Shown here in pieces: positions 6,714 through 13,366 of a DNA stretch of 22,198 nt (the stretch's first letter is position 1; each line of letters begins with the position of its first letter). This DNA comes from MGBC120314 sp964403785. GTDB lineage: Bacteria > Bacillota > Clostridia > Lachnospirales > Lachnospiraceae. The notes beneath the pieces were generated by a model that saw only the letters and a program-made list of their open reading frames with translations, was not told where the DNA came from and searched no databases. The stretch spans positions 1 to 22,198 of the forward strand of contig CAYOHM010000027.1 of assembly GCA_964403785.1 (NCBI GenBank), read 5' to 3'. A program made the position numbers and the translations under genes.

Positions 6714-7568
6714 ATGGGTGGAAAATGGCTTCGTAGGGCGGTTTATGTGCTGGCTGGTGTGCTTTTGTATGCTTTTGGTGTGAGTGTTTTGCTTGACCCG
6801 AATGATTTGGCACCCGGAGGACTTATAGGTATTTCTGTTATTTTAAACAGACTGATGGGTATTAGCACCGGAAGTCTTTATATGATATTAAATATTCCGG
6901 TTGTCCTGCTTGGAATCAGCAAACTCGGATATAAATTTATGACTTCAACGGCAGTTGTAATTGTCTTAAATTCTTTTTTTACGGATGTTTTTGCAAGGAT
7001 AACGCCGATTACCACGGACCCGCTTCTTGCTGCACTTTTGGGCGGTGCGCTGGTAGGAGTCGGCATTGGCATTATTTTCAGGGCAGGTACAACCACGGGC
7101 GGAATGGATGTTATTATTAAGATTATCAAAAAGAAATATAAATTCCTCAAGACGGGATTTTTATTTCTTGTATTTGATATGACGATAGTGGCGGTTTCAG
7201 GATTTGTTTTTGGCAATTTTAATACCGCCATGTATGCATTTATTGCGGTATTTACTATGGGAAGAGTGATGAATACGGTCCTTTATGCGTCGGATGAGGC
7301 GAGGCTTGTATTTATTGTAAGTGACAAATACCGTAAGGCTGCAGAGCGTATAATGGAGGAGCTTGACATAGGCATAACCTATCTTGACGGTGAGGGTGCT
7401 TATACAGGCAGGGATAAAAAAATAATTATGTGTGTACTCAGGAAACAGCTTGCACCCAAGCTTGAGGATATTATAAAGGATGAGGACAGCAATGCCTTTA
7501 TGATAGTTTCAAGTGCCAGTGAAATTTACGGAGAGGGCTATAAGAATATTCTGGGAGTACGGCTTTAA
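6714..7568 (+). CDS. YitT family membrane protein (DUF161 / DUF2179)
   Basis: This is a 284-residue protein. The ATG at 6714 has GGAGG five bases upstream; an in-frame GTG at 6702 precedes that site and is rejected. The N-terminal two thirds contain about five or six hydrophobic helices, with GGLIGISVILN near residue 30 and RAGTTTGGMDVI near residue 120, a characteristic YitT sequence. The last roughly 80 residues are a soluble DUF2179 domain, seen as ERIMEELDIGITYLDGEGAYT, then IIMCVLRKQ and DEDSNAFMIVSSASEIYGEGYK. The family is common in Firmicutes; the transported or sensed ligand is unknown. It lies 61 bases after pfp and 12 bases before dtd. No convincing terminator or promoter is seen between pfp and this gene, so the three are likely co-transcribed. 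Confidence 0.92.
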   Translation: MGGKWLRRAVYVLAGVLLYAFGVSVLLDPNDLAPGGLIGISVILNRLMGISTGSLYMILNIPVVLLGISKLGYKFMTSTAVVIVLNSFFTDVFARITPITTDPLLAALLGGALVGVGIGIIFRAGTTTGGMDVIIKIIKKKYKFLKTGFLFLVFDMTIVAVSGFVFGNFNTAMYAFIAVFTMGRVMNTVLYASDEARLVFIVSDKYRKAAERIMEELDIGITYLDGEGAYTGRDKKIIMCVLRKQLAPKLEDIIKDEDSNAFMIVSSASEIYGEGYKNILGVRL

Positions 7569-7580
7569 AGGAGAAGTAGT

Positions 7581-8060
7581 ATGAAAACGGTTATTCAAAG
7601 AGTTTCGTATGCCACTGTTAAGGTAGAAGATAAGCTGATTGGAAAATGTAACAGAGGGTATATGATACTGCTTGGAGTGGAAAATGGTGATGAGCAGGCG
7701 GACGTTAAGCAGCTTGCGGCTAAGATAAGCAAATTGAGGGTATTTGAGGATGAAGAGGGCAGGATGAATAAGTCGATAATGGACGTCGGCGGAGATATAC
7801 TTTTGGTTTCTCAGTTTACTTTACTTGCCGATTGCAGGAAGGGCAACAGACCCTCCTTTATAAATGCAGCACCGCCTGAAACAGCCAAACCTCTTTATGA
7901 GAATTTTATTGAGGAACTGAGGCTGCTGGGGATTCCTGTGCAGGGCGGAGAATTCGGCGCGGATATGAAGGTTGAGCTTTTAAATGACGGTCCGGTAACG
8001 ATTCTTCTTGACAGCAGGGAGCTAAGGGGAGAAAATGGCAGTAAAAGCAGTAAAATATGA
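7581..8060 (+). CDS. dtd: D-aminoacyl-tRNA deacylase
   Basis: The enzyme hydrolyses D-aminoacyl-tRNAs (and glycyl-tRNA-Ala) so that D-amino acids are not used in translation. The 159-residue product starts with the family's MKTVIQRV, has SQFTL at residues 77-81 where S77 and T80 correspond to the functional residues of the E. coli protein, GNRPSF in the middle, and NDGPVT at 135-140, which contains the Gly-Pro pair that enforces chirality. The C-terminus extends some 10-15 polar residues past the usual end. AGGAGA lies about 8 bases before the start. It is the last gene of the pfp-yitT-dtd run; a strong promoter for the next gene begins 7 bases after its stop. Confidence 0.97.
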   Translation: MKTVIQRVSYATVKVEDKLIGKCNRGYMILLGVENGDEQADVKQLAAKISKLRVFEDEEGRMNKSIMDVGGDILLVSQFTLLADCRKGNRPSFINAAPPETAKPLYENFIEELRLLGIPVQGGEFGADMKVELLNDGPVTILLDSRELRGENGSKSSKI

Positions 8061-8066
8061 AATTAT

Positions 8067-8094
8067 TTGACAATGGATATTTGTGTGATATAAT
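8067..8094 (+). promoter_or_regulatory. Near-consensus sigma-A promoter for the FliD-C-like gene
   Basis: TTGACA (8067-8072) and TATAAT (8089-8094) are both perfect hexamers with a 16-base spacer. The leader is about 65 bases and contains the inverted repeat GTAAC/GTTAC at 8103-8107 and 8115-8119, placed right at the expected transcription start, which could be an operator or a 5-prime stabilising hairpin. Confidence 0.75.
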
Positions 8095-8167
8095 GTAATC
8101 GAGTAACTGGGTTGGTTACGGATTTATAGTGACATGGAGGTCGAACATTTTACAAGGAGGGATTGGT

Positions 8168-8965
8168 ATGTCAGGGTTAAGTATAAGTGTGGGGAACTAT
8201 TACGGAACGTCAACTTCAGGCGTAAGTACGCTTTTTAGTTCTCTTTCTACGTCAGGTACATCATCACTTGCCAGCTTGGTTTCTGATTATTCAAGTATCA
8301 GAAGCGGCTCATACGGTAAGCTTGTTAAGTCGTATTACAGTCAGTTAAACAGTGATTCTACATCATCGACTGATTCGACGAGCAGCACAAGCAGCACAAG
8401 CAGCAGTAAATCAACAGCCAATACGGCATTGTCGTCAGCTAAGAGCGCAGCAAGCAGTCTTCAAAATGCGGCTAAGAAGCTTACAGCAACCGGTAATGAT
8501 TCACTGTTTACTAAGAAGGCGGTAACGGATGAGAAGGGAAATACAACAGAAGATTACGATACAGATGCAATATACAGTGCGGTTTCTGATTTTGTAAAGA
8601 ACTATAACAGCGCAATTGATGCGGCTGATAAGTCCTCTACAACAACGATTCAGAATTCGACAAACAGCATGATATCACTTTCAAGGACGATGTCTAAGAG
8701 CCTTTCCAATGTGGGAATCACTGTCGGAACGGATGGTAAGCTTTCGGTTGATGAGGATAGCTTTAAGGGCTCCGATATGTCCAAAGTGAAATCACTTTTT
8801 AACGGAAGCTCGTCATATGCGTCAAGCATTGCTTCGTCTGCCTCTATTATGGCAACGTCTGCTACTAACGCAATAGCAACATCAAGCGGTGCATTATATA
8901 CAAGCTCCGGTACTTACGGCAGCAGCTATTCGTATACAGGTTCACTGTATGCCAGCTACTTTTAA
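8168..8965 (+). CDS. Orphan Ser/Thr-rich protein resembling the C-terminal part of flagellar cap FliD
   Basis: This is a 265-residue protein with no signal peptide and no membrane segment. The ATG at 8168 follows AAGGAGG by 7 bases; a GTG at 8129 in frame is upstream of that site. Ser, Thr and Ala dominate. Residues about 62-82 are an almost pure Ser/Thr/Asp linker. Residues about 131-150 (SAVSDFVKNYNSAID) and 181-196 (NVGITVGTDGKLSVDE), followed by a helix and VKSLF, follow the plan of the FliD C-terminal domain, where a helix with FVxxYN precedes sLxxiGIT...dGxLsvD...V..LF. The C-terminal tail is Ser/Tyr/Gly-rich. No other flagellar gene is in the window. Its own strong promoter suggests abundant expression. 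It may be a secreted filament- or cap-like protein, or an unrelated coiled-coil protein that converged on the pattern. Confidence 0.6.
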   Translation: MSGLSISVGNYYGTSTSGVSTLFSSLSTSGTSSLASLVSDYSSIRSGSYGKLVKSYYSQLNSDSTSSTDSTSSTSSTSSSKSTANTALSSAKSAASSLQNAAKKLTATGNDSLFTKKAVTDEKGNTTEDYDTDAIYSAVSDFVKNYNSAIDAADKSSTTTIQNSTNSMISLSRTMSKSLSNVGITVGTDGKLSVDEDSFKGSDMSKVKSLFNGSSSYASSIASSASIMATSATNAIATSSGALYTSSGTYGSSYSYTGSLYASYF

Positions 8966-9011
8966 AATGCTTTAGTGATTTACGTTATGAAATTATAAAA
9001 GGAGTAAGAAA

Positions 9012-9518
9012 ATGACTTTATTAGAAACTTGGAGAAAACAGGCTTATGAAACAGAGATGGATAATAAGCAGGCTCAGATGTTTTGGGCGAATTATTTTAA
9101 CTTGGAGAAGGGCATTTACGAGAAGATTTTATCTGAACCGGATGTGGTAGTTTCTGGTACTGTCAAAGAACTCGCCGAGAAATTTGGCGTTGATCTTATG
9201 ATTATGGTTGGCGTGCTTGACGGCATTGACGAGAGCCTCGTTAATCCTAATCCTATTGAAACAATGGATGAGGATACAGTGGTAAATCTTGGATATGACA
9301 GGGAAAAGCTTTATTATAACATGGTAGCAGCTAAGGCTGACTGGCTGTATGGACTTGAGCAGTGGAATGATTTGCTTCCTGAGGCAAGAAGAAAGGAATT
9401 ATATCTTGAACAGAAGAAGTCTAATACTGTTGTAAAGGGCAAGAAGGTAGGACGCAATGACCCATGTCCATGCGGAAGCGGCAAGAAGTACAAGAAGTGT
9501 TGTGGAGCTAACGCATAA
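9012..9518 (+). CDS. SEC-C motif protein
   Basis: This is a 168-residue soluble protein. The first 130 residues are mainly helical and acidic, with no recognised enzyme motif; the end is a canonical SEC-C zinc motif, CPCGSGKKYKKCC at residues 152-164, like that found at the C-terminus of SecA. SEC-C modules bind zinc and in SecA contact SecB or the ribosome; stand-alone proteins of this layout are widespread in clostridia with no settled function. AAAGGAG lies about 8 bases before the start. It lies 46 bases after the FliD-C-like gene, with no clear hairpin between, so it may be read from the same promoter. A good terminator follows. Confidence 0.85.
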   Translation: MTLLETWRKQAYETEMDNKQAQMFWANYFNLEKGIYEKILSEPDVVVSGTVKELAEKFGVDLMIMVGVLDGIDESLVNPNPIETMDEDTVVNLGYDREKLYYNMVAAKADWLYGLEQWNDLLPEARRKELYLEQKKSNTVVKGKKVGRNDPCPCGSGKKYKKCCGANA

Positions 9519-9530
9519 TATTTGATTGGC

Positions 9531-9570
9531 AGGGACTTTCGTGTTTTGATGCGAAGGTCCCTTTATTTGT
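9531..9570 (+). terminator. Intrinsic terminator after the SEC-C gene
   Basis: An 11-bp stem (AGGGACTTTCG at 9531-9541, CGAAGGTCCCT at 9552-9562, one G-U pair) closes a 10-base loop and is followed by TTATTTGT. It ends 19 bases before the methyltransferase start. Confidence 0.8.
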
Positions 9571-9589
9571 GTGTTAAGGGGTGTTTATG

Positions 9590-10336
9590 ATGGATGCATA
9601 TACGAATTTTGCATATGTTTATGATGAGATGATGGCTGATATTCCATATGATGAGTGGGCACAGTATACAAAGAGGCTTTTGGAGCTGGACGATATTAAA
9701 CCGGGTGCACATTTGGCTGAGCTTGGCTGTGGAACCGGCGCCTTTACAATGGAAATGTGTAAATTGGGTTATAAGATGACCGGAATTGATATTTCTTCGG
9801 ATATGCTCTCGGTGGCAAAGAATAAATTCGAAGACAGCGAGTATTCTGAAACCGTACTTAGTGAGCAGAATATGTCTGAGTTTGAACTTTTGCAGAAAGC
9901 GGATGCCTGTGTGAGCGTTTGCGACTCTGTTAATTATCTGATTGAAACGAAGGAGCTGGATGGATTATTTAAGTCCGTTGATAAAAATCTAAAGAGCAAC
10001 GGAATATTTATAATGGACCTTAAGACGCGATATTTTTATGAAAATATACTTGCATATAACACTATGGCAGCAAATTTTGATAATTGCAGCTATATTTGGG
10101 ACAATTATTATCATGAGGACAAGTGCGTGAATGAGTATCTTCTTACTATATTTGCCAAGGAAGGCAATATGTACCGTAAGTTTGAAGAAACACATTTTCA
10201 GAGGGCATATGATATTAAGGAAATTGAAAATGCAGCCAGAAAACATGGCTTTACGAATATCAAGGTTTATGACGCATTTACAATGGATAAACCGGTAAAA
10301 TGCAGTGAACGAGTATATTTTGTATTTAGGAGATAG
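9590..10336 (+). CDS. Class I SAM-dependent methyltransferase
   Basis: This is a 248-residue soluble methyltransferase. The N-terminal YTNFAYVYDEMM and YDEWAQY are typical of a Firmicutes family whose substrate is not known. Motif I is LAELGCGTG at residues 42-50, the acidic end of strand 2 is GIDISSDML, and ADACVSVCDSVNYL matches the motif IV region. The C-terminal half has aromatic-rich beta strands ending in ERVYFVFRR. AAGGGG lies 8 bases before this ATG; the ATG three bases earlier at 9587 is an equally possible start. It is separated from hslO by only 3 bases and is surely co-transcribed with it. The substrate cannot be told from sequence. Confidence 0.88.
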   Translation: MDAYTNFAYVYDEMMADIPYDEWAQYTKRLLELDDIKPGAHLAELGCGTGAFTMEMCKLGYKMTGIDISSDMLSVAKNKFEDSEYSETVLSEQNMSEFELLQKADACVSVCDSVNYLIETKELDGLFKSVDKNLKSNGIFIMDLKTRYFYENILAYNTMAANFDNCSYIWDNYYHEDKCVNEYLLTIFAKEGNMYRKFEETHFQRAYDIKEIENAARKHGFTNIKVYDAFTMDKPVKCSERVYFVFRR

Positions 10337-10339
10337 ACA

Positions 10340-11218
10340 ATGAAGGATTATATGGTAAGGGCAACTGCTGCAAACGGACAGGTAAGGGCATTTGCCGCAT
10401 ATACAAGAGAAATGGTTGATACCGCAAGACAGTCACATAATACAAGCCCCGTTGCCACGGCAGCGCTTGGAAGACTTCTTACTGCTTCGTGCATCATGGG
10501 AAGCATGATGAAAAATGACACGGACCTTTTGACAATAAATGTCAGGGGAGATGGACCTTTGAAGGGTATTACAGTTACTGCTGATAATAAAGGAAATGCC
10601 AAGGGATATGTTATGGATCCGGATGTTATTTTGCCTGCCAACGCTAAGGGAAAGCTTGATGTGGGCGGTGCAGTAGGCAAGGGATTTTTAAATGTAATTA
10701 AGGATATAGGCCTTAAGGACCCTTATGCAGGTCAGGTTGAACTGGTTTCAGGTGAGATTGCAGAGGATTTGACATATTATTTTGCAGCCAGTGAACAGAC
10801 ACCTTCGTCGGTTGCTCTGGGTGTGCTTATGAATAAGGATAATACCGTAGCTCAGGCGGGCGGATTTATAATCCAGCTTATGCCGGGGTGCGATGAGGAT
10901 ATAATTGATAAGCTTGAGGAAAGGCTGGCACAGATTGACTCTGTGACGGGGCTGCTTTCTAATGGCAGCACCCCTGAGGATATATTAAATATTCTTCTTG
11001 GAGATATGGAGCTTGATATTCTTGACAGTATGCCGGTAAGATTTTACTGCAACTGCAGCAAGGACAGAGTTGAAAAAGCACTTATCAGCATCGGCAGGAA
11101 GGAAATTGCAGCTATGATTGAAGAAGGCAAAACAATAGAGCTTAAATGCCAGTTTTGCAATAAGGCGTATGAGTTTGAGGTTGGCGAGCTGGAACGTATT
11201 TTAATGGAAATAATTTGA
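10340..11218 (+). CDS. hslO: Hsp33 redox-regulated chaperonin
   Basis: Hsp33 is a cytosolic holdase that is off when its four cysteines bind zinc and turns on under oxidative unfolding stress. The 292-residue product starts MKDYMVRATAANGQVRAF, has GDGPLKG and the MDPDV segment of the N-terminal domain, and ends with the zinc switch: C237 and C239 (CNC) and C270 and C273 (CQFC), the family's CxC and CxxC pairs. It lies 3 bases behind a SAM methyltransferase gene. Its stop codon TGA (11216-11218) is embedded in the -35 box of the downstream cold-shock gene promoter, so two stress-related genes are packed without a gap. Confidence 0.97.
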   Translation: MKDYMVRATAANGQVRAFAAYTREMVDTARQSHNTSPVATAALGRLLTASCIMGSMMKNDTDLLTINVRGDGPLKGITVTADNKGNAKGYVMDPDVILPANAKGKLDVGGAVGKGFLNVIKDIGLKDPYAGQVELVSGEIAEDLTYYFAASEQTPSSVALGVLMNKDNTVAQAGGFIIQLMPGCDEDIIDKLEERLAQIDSVTGLLSNGSTPEDILNILLGDMELDILDSMPVRFYCNCSKDRVEKALISIGRKEIAAMIEEGKTIELKCQFCNKAYEFEVGELERILMEII

Positions 11219-11243
11219 CACAATTTCTTAAATGTGGTAGAAT
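11215..11243 (+). promoter_or_regulatory. Sigma-A promoter for the cold-shock gene, overlapping the hslO stop
   Basis: A perfect TTGACA at 11215-11220 and TAGAAT at 11238-11243 are 17 bases apart. The implied leader is about 45 bases and includes a weak TAGTG/CACTA hairpin and the GGAGG ribosome binding site. Confidence 0.7.
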
Positions 11244-11295
11244 AAGTTAGTGCGATTAGTCACACTAGTTTTATATTTTTTTCGGAGGTATCGGA

Positions 11296-11493
11296 ATGAA
11301 AGGTACAGTTAAGTGGTTTAACAGCCAGAAGGGTTACGGATTTATTAGTGATGAGACAGGTAAGGATGTATTCGTACATTATTCAGGTCTTAACATGGAG
11401 GGTTTCAAGTCAGTTGAAGAAGGCGCTGCTGTAGAGTTCGACGTTGTCGACGGTGCTAAGGGACCTCAGGCTACTAACGTAACAAAATTATAA
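11296..11493 (+). CDS. Cold-shock domain protein (CspA family)
   Basis: This is a single cold-shock domain of 65 residues, a small RNA/DNA-binding beta barrel that melts RNA structure and aids translation. It starts MKGTVKWFNSQKGYGFIS, with the RNP1-like KGYGFIS, and continues with RNP2-like VFVHYS. Compared with CspA, the family's usual length is kept with no extension. GGAGG lies about 8 bases before the start. It has its own promoter that overlaps the end of hslO. Codons are strongly biased toward common ones, as is usual for an abundant protein. Confidence 0.97.
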   Translation: MKGTVKWFNSQKGYGFISDETGKDVFVHYSGLNMEGFKSVEEGAAVEFDVVDGAKGPQATNVTKL

Positions 11494-11555
11494 TCTGTAA
11501 GTAATTAGTACAGTGTGCCTTTTTTATATAGAATTTCTATTATTAAGGATATATT

Positions 11556-11565
11556 GTCGTACGAC
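11556..11565. promoter_or_regulatory. Perfect 10-bp palindrome downstream of the cold-shock gene
   Basis: GTCGTACGAC is its own reverse complement and stands out in an AT-rich spacer. It could be a regulator half-site pair for the following membrane-protein/cobalamin unit, but no promoter boxes can be assigned next to it with any certainty. Confidence 0.2.
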
Positions 11566-11574
11566 GGGATTATG

Positions 11575-11609
11575 GAGAGCTGTCAGGTTTGGCAGCTCTC
11601 ATTTAATTT
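11575..11609 (+). terminator. Hairpin between the cold-shock gene and the membrane-protein gene (terminator or attenuator)
   Basis: GAGAGCTG (11575-11582) and CAGCTCTC (11593-11600) form a perfect 8-bp stem over a 10-base loop, followed by ATTTAATTT. It terminates the cold-shock transcript, at least in part. It ends close to the ribosome binding site of the next gene, leaving no space for a promoter after it, so the downstream unit must either read through it or start before it. Confidence 0.55.
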
Positions 11610-11624
11610 ATGAGGAGGTTTTAT

Positions 11625-12503
11625 ATGGATTATGATATTACATTTCCTGCTGACACAATAAATTATACCAATGCCGGCGGAATAATTTTGATATCTGTTT
11701 TGATAGTGGCGGCTGCAATTCTGATGATAAGGTATTCAGCAAATATTTTACCGGCAATTGCAGGTCTGTTAATATATATGGTGCTCGGTGTGGCGGGAAT
11801 TGAAATTGTCACAATGGCAATTTCTGTTATTCCGGTTATCGGTGATTTTTTAATCGGAAGCTCTGTGGCATTCTGCATAACGAGAGCGTTGATTTTTGCC
11901 TTGCTGGTTCATTTGGCAAGGTGGCTTGTCCTTAAGTTTTCCGACAGAAAAGGTGATATGGAGCTGGGAAATGCTTTGATTGGAGGCTGGGGCATTGCAC
12001 TTGGTCAGGCAATTATATCGGGAATGGATATTTTGTATGTTTCCACGCTTGGAAATACCATTAATTCGTATGGTATGGACGAGCTTGTGTCAGATATGAG
12101 CGCTGAGGAAATCTCGAATCTGATTGATGCTATTAAACAGGTGAGCGATATTCCAGGCACATATTTTCTCTTCAAGGGCATAAACTGTGCCGTTGATGTA
12201 TTGTTTCATATATTTGCTGTTGTACTGCTTTATGCTATTGTAAAAAAAGGTCTTGATAAAAAATGGTATCTGATTGTAGGTGCACTGACCTTTATAATGA
12301 ATCTGATTACCCTGTTTTATGATTACAGAGCTGTAAGCAGCTATTTAGCTCTTGCATTTATCAAGCTGATTACACTTGCGGCAGTATTTGTATTAGCCCT
12401 GAATATTGATACAAGGTATCTTAATGGGGAGCTTCGTTCTTTTGACAAGATGAAGGACAAAAAGAAAATGCCAAAGTATGACGGAAGTTTAAAAAATAAA
12501 TAG
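11625..12503 (+). CDS. Polytopic membrane protein, possibly a derived YhfC-family member
   Basis: This is a 292-residue integral membrane protein with about seven hydrophobic segments and a Lys-rich cytoplasmic tail. The ATG at 11625 lies behind GAGGAGG; the ATG at 11610 overlaps that site and is rejected. The layout (TRALIFALLVHLARWLVLKF, then GGWGIALGQAII, then VLFHIFAVVLLYAIVKKG) resembles YhfC-type proteins, putative intramembrane glutamic/metal proteases, which carry FEExxRY, GxGHGxxE and a later H. Here the EE pair and the first His are absent. That assignment is a by-eye inference. It lies 24 bases before the pyridoxamine-kinase-like gene and faces the same way as the cobalamin operon, so co-transcription is likely. 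It could be an unrelated transporter-like protein. Confidence 0.55.
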   Translation: MDYDITFPADTINYTNAGGIILISVLIVAAAILMIRYSANILPAIAGLLIYMVLGVAGIEIVTMAISVIPVIGDFLIGSSVAFCITRALIFALLVHLARWLVLKFSDRKGDMELGNALIGGWGIALGQAIISGMDILYVSTLGNTINSYGMDELVSDMSAEEISNLIDAIKQVSDIPGTYFLFKGINCAVDVLFHIFAVVLLYAIVKKGLDKKWYLIVGALTFIMNLITLFYDYRAVSSYLALAFIKLITLAAVFVLALNIDTRYLNGELRSFDKMKDKKKMPKYDGSLKNK

Positions 12504-12527
12504 GACAATAAAGGACGGGGAATATAG

Positions 12528-13364
12528 GTGAATCACAATACTTTTAACAAAATAGCGGTTATAAATGATATGACCGGATTCGGCAGATGCTCACTTTCAG
12601 TTGAAATGCCGATTATTTCACATCTTGGAGTTCAATGTTGCCCCGTTGTAACTGCTGTATTGTCCAATCATTCAGCCTATGAAAGCTTTAACATCGTGGA
12701 CTATACCGAAAATCTGCCGAAATACATTGCTGAATGGAAAAAACTGGGGCTTAAATTCAATGGAATTTTGACAGGATTTTATGGCAGTACAAAACAGTTT
12801 GATATTGCCGAGGATTTTATAAGGGATTTTTCTGATGAGAATACGGTTGTTATAATTGACCCAATTATGGGCGATAACGGAATCAAATATTCTACATATA
12901 ATGATGCCCTGTGTGCGAAAATGAGAGAATTTGTAAAGAATGCGGATGTGCTCACACCCAATCTCACGGAATGCTGTATTTTGGGGGAATGTGAATACAG
13001 TGAGGAAATGTCGGATAATGATATAAAGGCTATTTGCACAGGGCTTAGGAAAAAGCTGAAAAAAGGCTGTCATCTTGTTGTTACAGGTATACAAAGAGGG
13101 AATTTTATATGCAATTATATAGCGGAAAATGACAGGTGGATAAAGAAAAAATCCGCAGGCCAAACAAGGTGCGGAACAGGCGACGTATTTTCATCAATTA
13201 TTGCGGCTGACGCTGTCAGACGGGTTGATTTTGAAAAATCAGTAATAAGAGCCGCTGATTTTGTGAAGGCTTGTATCGTTGAGTCTGATAAATGCAATAT
13301 ACCGGTTACGGACGGAGTTTGTTTTGAAAAAATACTGTATAAGCTTAAGCTTGGAGAGGAATAA
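12528..13364 (+). CDS. pdxK: Pyridoxamine/pyridoxal kinase-like protein of the ribokinase superfamily
   Basis: The protein likely phosphorylates pyridoxal or pyridoxamine with ATP to make PLP. The 278-residue product starts at a GTG, preceded by GGACGGGG. Typical pieces are NDMTGFGRCSL at about residues 13-23, VTAVLSNHSAYE (the substrate loop), GFYGS, VIIDPIMGDNG and CGTGD ending at D219, the expected catalytic base in the ribokinase GTGD motif. This matches clostridial enzymes usually labelled pyridoxamine kinase; a role on hydroxymethylpyrimidine cannot be excluded. It sits 2 bases before cbiA and so is the leader of the cobalamin gene run. PLP is the cofactor of CobD encoded further down, which gives a possible rationale. 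Confidence 0.85.
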   Translation: MNHNTFNKIAVINDMTGFGRCSLSVEMPIISHLGVQCCPVVTAVLSNHSAYESFNIVDYTENLPKYIAEWKKLGLKFNGILTGFYGSTKQFDIAEDFIRDFSDENTVVIIDPIMGDNGIKYSTYNDALCAKMREFVKNADVLTPNLTECCILGECEYSEEMSDNDIKAICTGLRKKLKKGCHLVVTGIQRGNFICNYIAENDRWIKKKSAGQTRCGTGDVFSSIIAADAVRRVDFEKSVIRAADFVKACIVESDKCNIPVTDGVCFEKILYKLKLGEE

Positions 13365-13366
13365 AA

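Noticed and set aside
8341..8420. Ser/Thr codon repeats in the FliD-C-like gene as a tandem DNA repeat or phase-variable tract
   Set aside because: AGCAGCACA-type units recur only two or three times and codons vary, so it is a low-complexity protein linker and not a slippage-prone repeat.
11250..11295. Cold-shock leader as an RNA thermosensor
   Set aside because: The leader is only about 45 bases with a 5-bp weak stem and lacks the long structured leader known for cspA-type thermosensors.
12672..13163. Minus-strand open frame of 163 codons inside the pyridoxamine-kinase-like gene
   Set aside because: It is entirely antisense to a gene with clear ribokinase motifs and shows Cys/Ile/Phe-rich composition typical of shadow translation.
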